Assembly: GCA_037783545.1 (NCBI GenBank)
Contig: JBBELK010000821.1
Location: forward strand, 62,001 to 126,000
From: Henricia sp. BOLD:AAB3569
Lineage: Eukaryota > Echinodermata > Asteroidea > Spinulosida > Echinasteridae
Direction: 5' to 3'
DNA length: 64,000 nucleotides
Shown here: piece after piece, positions 35,664 through 45,457 of the stretch
Layout: the number at the start of each line of letters is the position of its first letter
Position numbering within the stretch: the stretch's first letter is position 1
Notes under the pieces: generated by a model
The model's input: only the letters and a program-made list of their open reading frames with translations
What the model was told of the DNA's origin: nothing
The model's database searches: none
Position numbers and translations under genes: made by a program

Positions 35664-37276
35664 CTATAGGTCCTCATAGTCGCTGGACGTGGAGTTTTTA
35701 CCTGAGAAAGACGGAATATAGGAAACTAAAATAAGGACAAACGTCTTTAATATAAGTGACACATTTTAAATTAGCAGCGACATCCTCATCCTCGTCCGCG
35801 TCTTTTCATTTGCAAATTCTATCACAAAAGAAAGCACTGAGACTCTCGTATACAGTGACAATTTGAAACTCCTCAATACGCGGGAGCTTCAGTGTGCCAA
35901 GTTTATTGGTAAGACCCACCGTGTAAACGCAGTTCCAGTGCCAGGAGCGTGTAGCCTGCGTTATCATCCAAGTTACTTCCGCTTTGATGAGAGATGATAT
36001 ATGGTGTGTAGCCATCAGTTCCGGCTCGAGGCTGGATGTCGTCGGTCTGAGGCAGGCTTAAGACGTCCTGCGAAGAAGGTGCAGCTCTCTTCGTTCCTGT
36101 AATCGAGGTCTCGTATGGATGGCTCCGGGTCTGAAGCGAGCTGGCACGTTGCCTTTGGTAGCTCTGGTTCATCGCGTCCAAGGTCACACTTTCACGTGAA
36201 TTTGACTCATTCTGATGACTATTGCTTGGAGGAGTGTCTGTCGTTGTAAGGGTTCTCAGTAGATTCCTCCTAGATACGTACACAATGATGATTACGAGAA
36301 TGGTGTTGACAGTGACACTGGTTGCTGCAATAGCAACGATAGGAGTATTGGATGGGCAGTTATCGGGCTGTGTGTTGGTAATGATCGAGTCACTGTTAGA
36401 TGGACTGCTGGTTGTATGCTCTGTAGATGTCCCATCCGAATGACCTTGCTCTGATGACATAGGAATCGTTTGGTCAGTAGACATTTGTGATCCATCAGTC
36501 GTTGTACTGGCTGGAAGGGTTATTGGTCTGAAAGTTGGATTTTCTGGAAAGCCAACTGGTCCAAAGGTACAATTTTGGTTGAGGTTTGGGTGCGTGTCAC
36601 TAGTCACGTGACAAGTAAACAGTAAATTTGGTCTGAGAGCAGTCAAGTCGAGACTGCTTTGCAGCTGATCTCCAACGACAACAGCGCTGTTTGAAATCGA
36701 CATGTTTGTTGAATCGTAGGCCACTGACCATCCAAGGGATATTCCTGGTTGGGCTAGGTTGTAGGAGCAAGTCAAAGTGACATGTGTACCAGAGGTACTT
36801 GCTTGATATGATGATATGGTGCATCTTGGGACGTTAACGGTCACGCGTATTTCCCTAGAAATGCTGCTGCCAGATCTTTTCAAAACAGAGCAGCTGAAGG
36901 TGGTATTATCCTCGATGTCGCTTCTATGAATCGTCAGGCTCGTTTTTGCATCATTGTTTGCGCCTCTTTCAAATTGTACCATCCCTCGGTTGTCCGTTGT
37001 GTTAACCGGATCACATGGCATGAATTGACTAGATCCACATAATACGTCAACTGAGTGAAACGAGCCATACTCGACCCAAGCTAAGCTGGGCGAACGAAAC
37101 CATCTAACACTGGATATAGCACTGGGCGAAGTTATGTCCGCTATGAGACACGTCAGAGTAAACGGTTGACCTCTCTGAACAGTAACTGATTCGGACAGTG
37201 GTGTTACAGTAAGTGGCACCGACGACGTCTTGACAGAAGACAACAGAACAGAAATAATGACCAAAGAGTACACCAT
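35664..37276 (-). CDS. IgR-F: two-Ig type I receptor with ITIM-like end, 464 aa
   Basis: Model: complement of join(35664..35701, 35920..37276), phase 1. Signal peptide (MVYSLVIISVLLSS), first Ig domain with TLTC, VRWFRS and DNTTFSC, second Ig domain with HVTLTCSY, LGWSV and LLFTCHV, then stalk, membrane segment and a tail with YETSITG, GYTPYIIS and GYTLL. The first domain resembles IgR-A to E; the second resembles the second domain of IgR-G and H (VVGDQLQSSLDL against VVGDHVQNRLNL). The 38-nt terminal exon gives KNSTSSDYEDL then stop; SDYEDL fits the ITIM consensus (S/I/V/L-x-Y-x-x-L/V/I). It lacks the intron hairpin of B to E. Of this array it looks closest to the ancestral form. Confidence 0.75.
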
Positions 37277-37982
37277 TCTTTATGACGTCACTGAATGTTT
37301 TTCTCAAAGCTATCTGCCTCACAACAGTGTAAAGTCAACCTTTCAGCATATCGTAATGATAAAGTCACTCATCGTGTCATGAAGTCCTTTACTCAAGAAG
37401 TAATTACATGTACGCATTTGTACACATTTACGTCTTATGACCGTGCAAAACGTGCCTGACAGATGCCGATGGCAAACGAAATGGCGAAACGAAAGTGATT
37501 TGACAAATAGTCCATGAGGATTGCCGGTATACTGTACACGTTTACTTACCCAACCTATCCATTGAACCCATTATAAAGTGGCATGCAGCGCACAAAATGT
37601 GAAATCTGAATAAAAATGAGCTTGTTATTTTGAGGATGCATTCACATGAAATTACATTGTAGAGTGGTGGTGATGACGTCATTTGACGGTGCCTTGCAAC
37701 TGGGTCCCGAGTAGTAATGTACACATTGCAATATTACGTTCAAAGAGAGGCTGGACGTGCAAATGTGAAGTATTACAACGGATCACTGTGTCATATCTGC
37801 CAACGTTACAAAGGATGGAGCAATTGTGGTAAAGTGCCTTGCTCACGGGCACAGGTACCACGGCCGTGTATCGAATCAACAACCCCAAGTCTTCTCAAGT
37901 TAACCCCTTAAGTTAAACCACTCGATCACGATATCCCACAATATGTGTCAACCTGCCTTGCTGTCTTGCCCTGGACCACGGG

Positions 37983-38114
37983 TATAGACCATATCGAATA
38001 TAGCTGCCATATTGTAGGGAAACGTTTGTAAGCACACGATGTGCACCCATATGCATGTCCTCACGGAACATGAAACTGCCCTACAAGATGGAAGCTATTG
38101 GATACGGTCTATAG
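37983..38114. mobile_element. Palindromic MITE, family 6 (TATAGACCATATCGAATA), copy 1
   Basis: Ends TATAGACCATATCGAATA and GGATACGGTCTATAG; CCCTACAAGATGG mirrors CCATATTGTAGGG. A second copy is at 61649-61757. Confidence 0.75.
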
Positions 38115-38307
38115 CTGCAAATTTCCGCAACTAAAATCATCTCTGCTTCCAGCAAAATATCTGATATACATACACAAGCTTGATTAGAGATTGCAAAAGA
38201 AAATTAGCTAAACCGGTTAAAATTGTAGCAAATAAGGAAAACATTTATTAAAAACACAAACCTATTTTTACTATTGTTATCATAGTGCTAAATATACACC
38301 GCGCATG

Positions 38308-38575
38308 TAATAATAATAATAATAATAGCAATCTTATATAGCGCCAAATGCCAGGGCCTCTATAGGCGCTTTACAGTATAAACCAAAGCGATAACATACA
38401 TATACATGTACATATAGATAAAAAAATATTAAACGTTAAAAACCAAAGAGCATCATCAAGAGCATCAAGTCTGGTAATACTGAACAAAAAGATGTGTCTT
38501 AAGCTGGGACTTGAAATTACTGATGGAATAAATTTGACGCATGCTGTTAGGAAGACCATTCCAGAGGTGTGCCGC
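38308..38575 (-). mobile_element. 3' end of a CR1/L2-type LINE
   Basis: Read on the minus strand, 38570-38468 encodes LWNGLPNSMR, NFKSQLKTHLF and a stop; this LWNxLP...FKxxLKxxLF signature is the usual end of a CR1/L2 reverse transcriptase ORF. It is followed by a short 3' UTR with GGCGCTATATAAG and a (TTA)n tail (38308-38332). Only the truncated 3' end is present. Confidence 0.75.
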
Positions 38576-38825
38576 TGTACATGTACGTACGTTTATCATA
38601 TACTCCCAGATCACGTGTTTTTTATATTCATTTATGTACTATTGTTATTGTGTTTGTTTACTCAAACTACTTTCACTACTAAGCTTATATATGTTCATTC
38701 TTTTACTTTCATACATTTCTGTATTTCTGTGGGTTTCATATATTTATATTTCGGTTTCACATGGCCTTGGAAACCTATAAATAGAATTATTGCATAAATA
38801 ATGACTTGCATAATGATTCAAAATA

Positions 38826-38965
38826 TTAAAGGCACAGGCTCGTCAGCAATGCGCGCCCGCCAAATTCGTGCTCGAAACACGCAGCTCCATGCCTTTGCTA
38901 TGGAGCTGCGTATTGCGTGGTACACATTTGGCGGGCGCGCATTGCTAACGAGCCTGTGCCTTTAA
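38826..38965. mobile_element. MITE family 1, complete copy
   Basis: TTAAAGGCACAGGCTCGTC to GACGAGCC-like and GTGCCTTTAA; central loop CCTTTGCTATGG. Confidence 0.85.
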
Positions 38966-39525
38966 GGAGCAATAATTTGTTATGATGCTATTCTCGAGTA
39001 ATATGTTAACTCAATACAAACATTCTGCAAATTCCTTCATTATTTCATAATAAAAAACATACATTTACAAGTATCTTTTTTTCCTTTCAGATGATTTATC
39101 CAAGATTTATGATTTGTATTTATAATTTACAATTACTATATTGACTTTTCTTAATTGTTTATAATTATAATAAATCCAGACAAACTTGTACAATAGTTTT
39201 TAATTTGTGTAAATACCATATACTAGTATATTTATGTTTAATTGTTTTGTCATCCAATCAGTTTGGAGAGCCCTCTGACAGAAACTAGTTTCTTTTAGGC
39301 AATCCTGCGGGAGCTAATTAGAGGTTGTTTTTGTTTTTTATGTTAATTTGCAGTTTTGATTTTTTTTTTTTGGTTTTGTTTTGTTGTGTTGTTTTCCCTT
39401 TATTATTTATTATGATCATTGTCTGTCTGTAGTTCTGTGACATTAAGTGTATATCCCGGAAAATGAAATAAATACAAAATACTAAAAAATACTAAACTTA
39501 AATACTTACCACTTTTTCTTTTACT

Positions 39526-40036
39526 CGTTAAAGATAGTACATGTATAGCCTATATACAATATTGGTAAACTGTTAAAAATAGTTTTATCCCCCTGTGTGA
39601 TTGAAGATATGCATGATTAAAACCAACCTGAGCAAAAACCAGCTCCGTATATACTTCGTCTGACTTTGGATAAAAAAAGGGTTTGCAGTCATTTCGCCCC
39701 AAAACCACTTCGCCCTAAACCATTTCGCCCTGAACCACGGCCTGTGCACGAAGTGGTTTTGGGGCGAAATAGCATTTGGGCGATGTAGTGTTTGAACGAA
39801 GTAATTTTGGGCGAAATGGCACTCGGGCGAAGTGGTTTGGGGCGAATTGAATCTTCGTCTCATGAGTTGAAAAATAATTGTTTCTCAAAGAAAAATAATT
39901 GTTTCTCAAAGACTATAGCACTTCAGACAAAACCATTTCAGGGGCAGTTTTCTGCGGTCATCATGTTTATATTGTGTAAGTTAGGCGTAAATCTGTGAAC
40001 ATTTCTGATTTTCGAGATACCAATCATGTATATGCC
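39526..40036. repeat. Left arm of an approximately 510-bp inverted repeat around IgR-G/H
   Basis: It matches 47678-48184 in reverse complement, beginning GTTAAAGATAGTA and ending GAGATACCAATCATGTATA. The core consists of short units TTTCGCCC..AACCACTTCG in both orientations. Confidence 0.8.
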
Positions 40037-40238
40037 CCTGCAGAGGTACATGTATATCATTTTGTACAATTATACTTATCGAATAATAAGGAGTAATGAT
40101 TATGTTTCATGATGCTATTCTCGAGTAATATGTTAACTTAAAATACTTATACCACTTTTTCTTCTACTCGCTATGCCCATGCGGAGATATATCATTTTGT
40201 ACAACTATACTTAACGTTTAAGACCGGCTACGTACCTG

Positions 40239-40402
40239 CAGCCGAGTTCACGAAACTTACGCAGTTGCGTAAGCCCACTTGCGCAACATTTTATTGCGTA
40301 AGTTGCGCAACATTCTTCCAAAGATATCACGCAAGCTATGGGGCTTGCGCCATTTGTCAAAAGTTGAGCAAGCTGCGCAGTGTTTCGTGAAATCGACTGC
40401 TG
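40239..40402. mobile_element. Palindromic MITE, same family as the window's first bases
   Basis: GAGTTCACGAAAC and GTTTCGTGAAATC bound arms rich in TTGCGTAAG/TTGCGCAA. Confidence 0.75.
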
Positions 40403-40593
40403 GACCCGAGCCGCAAGGCTTGTATTCGGCGATACACGTAATTCCAAGTTATACCAATTATCTACAAATCTTATAGACACAAGGCGTCGGACATCACTTT
40501 CCCATGTCCCTAGTTCCATGAGACTCCCATAGCAATACACACATGGAAACAAAGTGTGACGTCATCGCATCTTGAGTCTGTTGCGGCGGCTCT

Positions 40594-42767
40594 TTAATAT
40601 GGATCCAGTCTTTCTATCCCCTTCGTGGAGAAGAAGTCATTTATATTAAATTTCTGCTCATCCATGAGGGAGAAATCTGCCCCTATGGTGTTGTCCTCGA
40701 ATAGTCGGTTCTCTCGGTTAGTGCCAGCGGTTCGCGCGCGGCGAGACCGGCCAGGTCCAGCGTAGGTTTGACTCGAGCCGCGGTCCTCCAAACTTAGCAC
40801 TGTGGAATTAAATGAAAAGAAGAATGTATTATAGCTCATTTGTGTAACAGATCTCCCCAAATACTCCCCAGTCCCTAACTCTCCCACCACCCCCCCCCCC
40901 CCCCCATTTGAATAAAACAAGTGTCTTTTGTTGAATAAAACAAGTGTCTTTTGTTGAATAAAACAAGTGTCTTTTGTTGTGTCCTGGGGTCAATTTCATG
41001 GCGCTGCTCAGCACAAACATTTGCTTAGCACAGGATTTGTTTGCTTTATTTTGAAAAATAGGATGCCAGCCAAAATCAAAATCGATGTGTACTGAAAGGT
41101 ATTCTCCTACTTTTGCGAAGAACACAAGTCGGCGTATAATTTTAGCTTGTAATCCATTTTATAAAGCAAATAAATCCTGTGCTAAGCAAATTTGTTTGCT
41201 TAGCAACCGGTCCACCTTAAAATTCCCAAGTCAAAATCGACTAGATTATTTTTCCAGAGACAATAAAATGACAATTTAGGGTTAAAATTGCTCGGAAATG
41301 GGTCTTTGTGAGCTTGACAAAAAATATAATGACCCTGAAAGTGTCATATTTGGACCAGGAAAGAGAGTTGGCTCAATTCTAAAACAGATTCCGGGTCAAT
41401 CTGACCTAGACGTTTGCCGAGTACATTATGCCAACTCCTAATTACTGCACTGATAGAACCATGTTGCTTCTGGTACGGAAATCTGGACCAGGTATAGGCT
41501 GGACCGTGGAGAGTATAGACCCTTTGCATGGGCGGCCATGACAGGGGACAGTCACATTGTCACCGTGAGTCAAGCACGAGTAGGAACTTTTTGTCACATA
41601 ATTTAAATACAAATGTATACGAAAACCTGCCCCAGTCATGGCTGCCAATGCATAGGAATGCACATGAATAATCTATATAATATGCTTACCCGATGCGCCA
41701 TTTGTTTCATCCTTTTGGCGATGGCGGTGCGGACGTGATGTCTGACCGCTGGTGGTATCATCATGCCGTGTTAGGCAGAGAGAAAAGTGGGCGTGTGCTC
41801 CTCTATCGCCCCGCCTCTTTGCCCTACACTTACACACCACGCACAGTATGATTAGAAGGAGCGTGAGTGCAATGGTGCCAGAAGATGCTGCGATCAAGAC
41901 TACCGAGTTCTGAGGAGGAGAGAGGGTTTGGGTTGACGAAGCAAAGGTTGTGCCTTGTGAAGAAGTGGCGATGGACGCGGGAGAAGCGTGGGTTGTTTCT
42001 GGAATCCATGGAGCGACTGTAGTGGTGGTCAACTGGACTTGGACGGAACAGTTTCTGATGATATCGGGATACGCCTCGCTTCTCATGTAACAAGTGAATA
42101 TGTGGTTACTATGGGATATATTCCATTCACTGAGATTAAGACGATTCTGGACGTGATCCCCCACTACGATGGAATCAATTGATAAAGATTTGCTGATCGA
42201 ATTCTCTAAAACTTGCCACTCGAGAGAGACCACTGGCCTACCTTTTTCGGATGTGCAGGTCAAAATTGAAGAGCCGTCGGGGGTTTCGGGGAGGTCCGGT
42301 GACTTGGAACACATGGGATAGGTTGTGTTTGGAAGATAGTTGACAGTCACCAATATGGAATCGTGTCCCAAGTCAAATCCACGGGCCGTGCCTGAAGTCC
42401 GTACCTCACATTTAAACCATCCGTTGTCCCCATCATTACTTTGATTAATTGTTAACGTGAACCTTACTGTTTTACCAGTCGTGTTTTCATATTGCACACA
42501 TCCACGACTGTCACGTGTGATATTCCGATTGTCACCGTCCCCGATGTAAATTTCACCGTATGAAGTGTTTGAATTACCCACATACCATATTGCTCTGGTT
42601 ACATTCTCGTCATCTTCTATTTCGATGTTACACGACAACGTCAACTTGTCCCCTCTGTTGACAGTCACATTATGTCGACTCGCTGTGACATTAACTGACA
42701 TCGTCAATGTTACCTGTGCAGCAAACACCAAGAGCAAAGTAAGACATCCTCCATATTGTGGTGCCAT
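40594..42767 (-). CDS. IgR-G: two-Ig type I receptor, 427 aa
   Basis: Model: complement of join(40594..40799, 41690..42767), phase 1, donor G|GTAAGC and acceptor TTCCACAG. Signal peptide (MAPQYGGCLTLLLVFAAQ), first Ig domain with LTLSC, AIWYVG and DNGWFKC, second with SILTC, SLEWQV and IFTCYM, many N-glycosylation sites, a Ser/Thr stalk, and a membrane segment (VVLIAASSGTIALTLLLI) followed by CKCRAKRRG. The second exon adds an Arg-rich segment, SQTYAG, and an acidic end. The link to this exon rests on phase, orientation and splice-site quality only. Without it the ORF ends GASGKHII. The gene is head-to-head with IgR-H. Confidence 0.68.
40890..40908. repeat. C tract in the IgR-G intron
   Basis: A run of about 18 C residues, followed by a triplicated AATAAAACAAGTGTCTTTTG (40913-40977). 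Confidence 0.85.
40983..41212. mobile_element. MITE family 5 (CCAATTTCATAAAGC-like), diverged copy
   Basis: TCAATTTCATGGCGCTGCTC at the left and AGCAAATTTGTTTGCTTAGC at the right, with TTTATAAAGCAAATAAATCC mirrored by GGATTTGTTTGCTTTATT. Related to 52651-52898. Confidence 0.6.
41514..41656. mobile_element. MITE family 3, copy at the 3' side of the IgR-G main exon
   Basis: TATAGACCCTTTGCATGGGC to GTCATGGCTGCCAATGC. It lies about 35 bp beyond the donor of the main exon of G, and a related copy lies at the matching end of H. Confidence 0.75.
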
Positions 42768-43305
42768 CGTTCCTCCGAAAGATCTCCAAAAAGCAAATCT
42801 TTAACACTAACAGCAGTCCAGATTAACGAAGAGTACCAAACATTTCAGGTCGGTGCACGTGATCACACTTCCTCGTTTCTTTAATTTAACGAAGCCTGTC
42901 GCAATTTAAAACATTTACTCCGACATTGTTTTGTGGATGTTTCCACTCGGGTCTTGTTTACATGAAACACATCCCTGTGAAGTTGTGTATTCGTTCTTGG
43001 TCATTTCTGGCACTGCGTAGACAGTACTTATGATTGTAAAAATTACGAGACGAAAACGAAACTCTATATACTGATGGTGAATTGTATTAAACGGTGTGCG
43101 TTTAAAATGCGAGTGAGGGTACAAAGCAGATCATATAGCAGTTCATAACCGTGAAAAATGGTTTTGAAACGTTGCCAAAGTGAAAGCTGGAATAGAAAGT
43201 GAAAGAAATTAAATAAATGATCATCACCTGCACGCAAACATTCTAGCCAGGTGATTTGTTGGGGTATGTGGTTGATCCCTTGGAGAACTTTAAACAGAAG
43301 GCACG
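42768..43305. promoter_or_regulatory. Shared upstream region of IgR-G and IgR-H
   Basis: The two start codons diverge across 538 bp. No clear TATA box is visible close to either start. The region is unique relative to the A-F flanks. Confidence 0.4.
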
Positions 43306-45288
43306 ATGGCGCCACGATATGGACGATCTTTTACTTTGCTCTTGGTGTTTGCTGCACACGTAAGCTTGACGATGTCATTTAATGTCACGGCGAGTCGACA
43401 TACTGTGACTGTCAACAGAGGGGACGAGTTGACGTTGATATGTGACATCAAAATGGAAGATGACGAGGAAATACATTATGCAGGATGGTATGTAATAAGG
43501 CGTAATTCATTCTATACACCTGTATACCGTTCAATTAACGTGCGGGAAGGTGAACAGCAGAATACCTTTGGTGGCAATGGTAGTAGGATGCAGTATGAAA
43601 GCACGACTGCGAATACAGCAAGGTTGTCATTAATAATTGATGAAAGTAACGAAGAGGACAACGGAAGGTTTATATGTGATGTTTCGAGTCAGTCCTATGA
43701 CTTTGAATACGATACCATACTGGTGACTGTCAACTATCTTCCAAATACATGGAATCCCATGTGTTGCAAGTCACCAGACCTCCCTGAAACCTCCGACGAC
43801 TCAATTCTGACTTGCGCATCTGAAAAAGGTCGGCCAGTGGTCTCTCTCGAGTGGCGAGTTTTGGAGAATTCGGTCAGCAAAGTATTATCAAACAATTCCA
43901 TCGTGGTGGGCCTTATGGGGGATCACGTCCAGAATCGTCTTAATCTCAGTGAGTTGATGATATCCCATAGTAACCCCATATTCACTTGTTACATGAGAAG
44001 CGAGGCGTATCCCGATATCATCAGAAGCTGTTCCATCCAAGTCCAACCGGCCATAACGATGTCACTTAAAGTCACGGCGAGACGACATGCGGTGACTGTC
44101 AACAGAGGGGACGAGTTGACGTTGACATGTGACATCGAAACGGAAGGTGGCGAGGAAATACTTAGGGCAAGATGGTTTGTGGGTAATTCAAACACTTCAT
44201 ACGGTTCAATTTACGACATCGGGCACAGTGACAAAATCAAGCAGAACATCCTTCATGACAATCGCGGTAGGGTTCGATACGAAAACATGACTGGTAAAAC
44301 ACTAACGTTGTCATTAACAATCGATCAATGTAACGAAGGGGACAACGGAAGGTTTAGATGCGAGGTATTGATTATAAAACTAGATACCCTGAAATTAGAC
44401 TTCGCATACATACTGGTGACTGTCAACTACCTTCCAAACACAAGCTACCCCATGTGTTACAAGTCACCGGACCTCCCCAAAACCTCCAGCGGCTGTTCAA
44501 TTTTGACCTGCGCATCCGAAAAAGGTCGGCCAGTGGTCTCTCTCGAGTGGCAAGTTTTGGAGAATTCGGTCAGCAAATCTTTATCAAATGATTCCATCGT
44601 AGTGGGGGATCACGTCCAGAATCGTCTTAATCTCAGTGAATGGAATATATCCCATAGTAACCCCATATTCATTTGTTACATGAGAAGCGAGGCGTATCCC
44701 GATATCATCGGAAACTGTTCCATCCAAGTCGAACCGACCACCACTACAGTCACTCCATGGATTCAAGAAACAACTCACGCTCCTCCCACGTCAAAAATGA
44801 CCTCTTCACAACGACCAAGCGAAGGTAACTCCAAGGCAACCCAGACACTTGAAACGACCATCTTGTCACCAACAAACCAAACCAAGGTTACTCCTCAAAA
44901 GAATCATGTCATCCTTATCGCGTCAGCTTCTGTCGGTGCCATTGCATGCACGCTCCTTCTAATCATTGGGCGTGTAGTATTGATAAAGAGAAGAGCAAAG
45001 AAGGAACTTAAAGTAGCTGCACGACACACCCATTTTTCAAGACCTCTCGGTCAAATCCAGTTCAATGCGACGAATAGCGACCTCGTAATATCGAGCACGT
45101 ACATATACCACCAAGCTGCTACTGCTGGAGATTTCGCACACGAGGGGAGAGCGGTATTTGACCGTTCGTCCCCGACGTCACCATCTGGAGTCTCCGCGTA
45201 CACTGCGGACGCACTGACAACAACGGTGTTGCCTCCACCGCCAGAATACACCGGCCTCTCCGCCGACGTCCAACCGGGGAATATATAG
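43306..45288 (+). CDS. IgR-H: four-Ig type I receptor, 660 aa, single exon
   Basis: Signal peptide MAPRYGRSFTLLLVFAAH, then four Ig domains (about 25-142, 143-250, 253-370, 371-478) arranged as two copies of the two-domain cassette seen in IgR-G. Each odd domain starts VTAxRHxVTVNRGDELTL and each even one has KSPDLP, SILTCASEKGRPVVSLEW and CYMRSEAYPDII. The second cassette is closer to IgR-G than the first. Then come a Thr-rich stalk, a membrane segment (about 533-556, VILIASASVGAIACTLLLII) and a tail with YIYHQ, AYTADAL and a PPPPEYTGL site that combines a PPxY-like and a YxxL motif. The TAG stop lies in the first bases of a MITE (45284), so the original C-terminus may have been different. 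Confidence 0.82.
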   Translation: MAPRYGRSFTLLLVFAAHVSLTMSFNVTASRHTVTVNRGDELTLICDIKMEDDEEIHYAGWYVIRRNSFYTPVYRSINVREGEQQNTFGGNGSRMQYESTTANTARLSLIIDESNEEDNGRFICDVSSQSYDFEYDTILVTVNYLPNTWNPMCCKSPDLPETSDDSILTCASEKGRPVVSLEWRVLENSVSKVLSNNSIVVGLMGDHVQNRLNLSELMISHSNPIFTCYMRSEAYPDIIRSCSIQVQPAITMSLKVTARRHAVTVNRGDELTLTCDIETEGGEEILRARWFVGNSNTSYGSIYDIGHSDKIKQNILHDNRGRVRYENMTGKTLTLSLTIDQCNEGDNGRFRCEVLIIKLDTLKLDFAYILVTVNYLPNTSYPMCYKSPDLPKTSSGCSILTCASEKGRPVVSLEWQVLENSVSKSLSNDSIVVGDHVQNRLNLSEWNISHSNPIFICYMRSEAYPDIIGNCSIQVEPTTTTVTPWIQETTHAPPTSKMTSSQRPSEGNSKATQTLETTILSPTNQTKVTPQKNHVILIASASVGAIACTLLLIIGRVVLIKRRAKKELKVAARHTHFSRPLGQIQFNATNSDLVISSTYIYHQAATAGDFAHEGRAVFDRSSPTSPSGVSAYTADALTTTVLPPPPEYTGLSADVQPGNI

Positions 45289-45457
45289 ACCATTTGCAAC
45301 AGCAGCCATGACAGGGGCCAGATTTTCATGTTTAAGTGATGTGACAATATAGATCCACAAAGTGTCTACTCGTGCATGACAATCGGTGACAATGTGACTG
45401 CCCCCTGTCACTGGTGGCCTCCCCGTGTAAAGGCGGCCGCGGACGCGTGGCTATATA
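45284..45457. mobile_element. MITE family 3, copy overlapping the IgR-H stop codon
   Basis: It begins TATAGACCATTTGC and has AGCCATGACAGGGG and CCCCTGTCACTGGTGG as mirrored arms; it ends CTATATAG. Between GTAAAGG and CTATATAG there is an 18-base GCGGCCGCGGACGCGTGG block not seen in the other copies. Confidence 0.7.

Larger units (their letters stand above)
37277..40593. other. Repeat-rich gap between IgR-F and IgR-G
   Basis: No exon can be supported. It contains a SINE fragment (37838-37905, with AAGTGCCTTGCTCACGGGC), a palindromic MITE (37983), a LINE 3' end (38308-38575), a family 1 MITE (38826), AT-rich DNA (39000-39500) and the left arm of a long inverted repeat (39526). A stretch near 40085-40200 repeats parts of 38970-39530 (ATGCTATTCTCGAGTAATAT, CCACTTTTTCTT). 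Confidence 0.6.

Noticed and set aside
38492-38797. Plus-strand 101-residue hydrophobic ORF
   Set aside because: It overlaps the antisense of a LINE 3' end and AT-rich DNA; hydrophobicity follows from T-rich codons.
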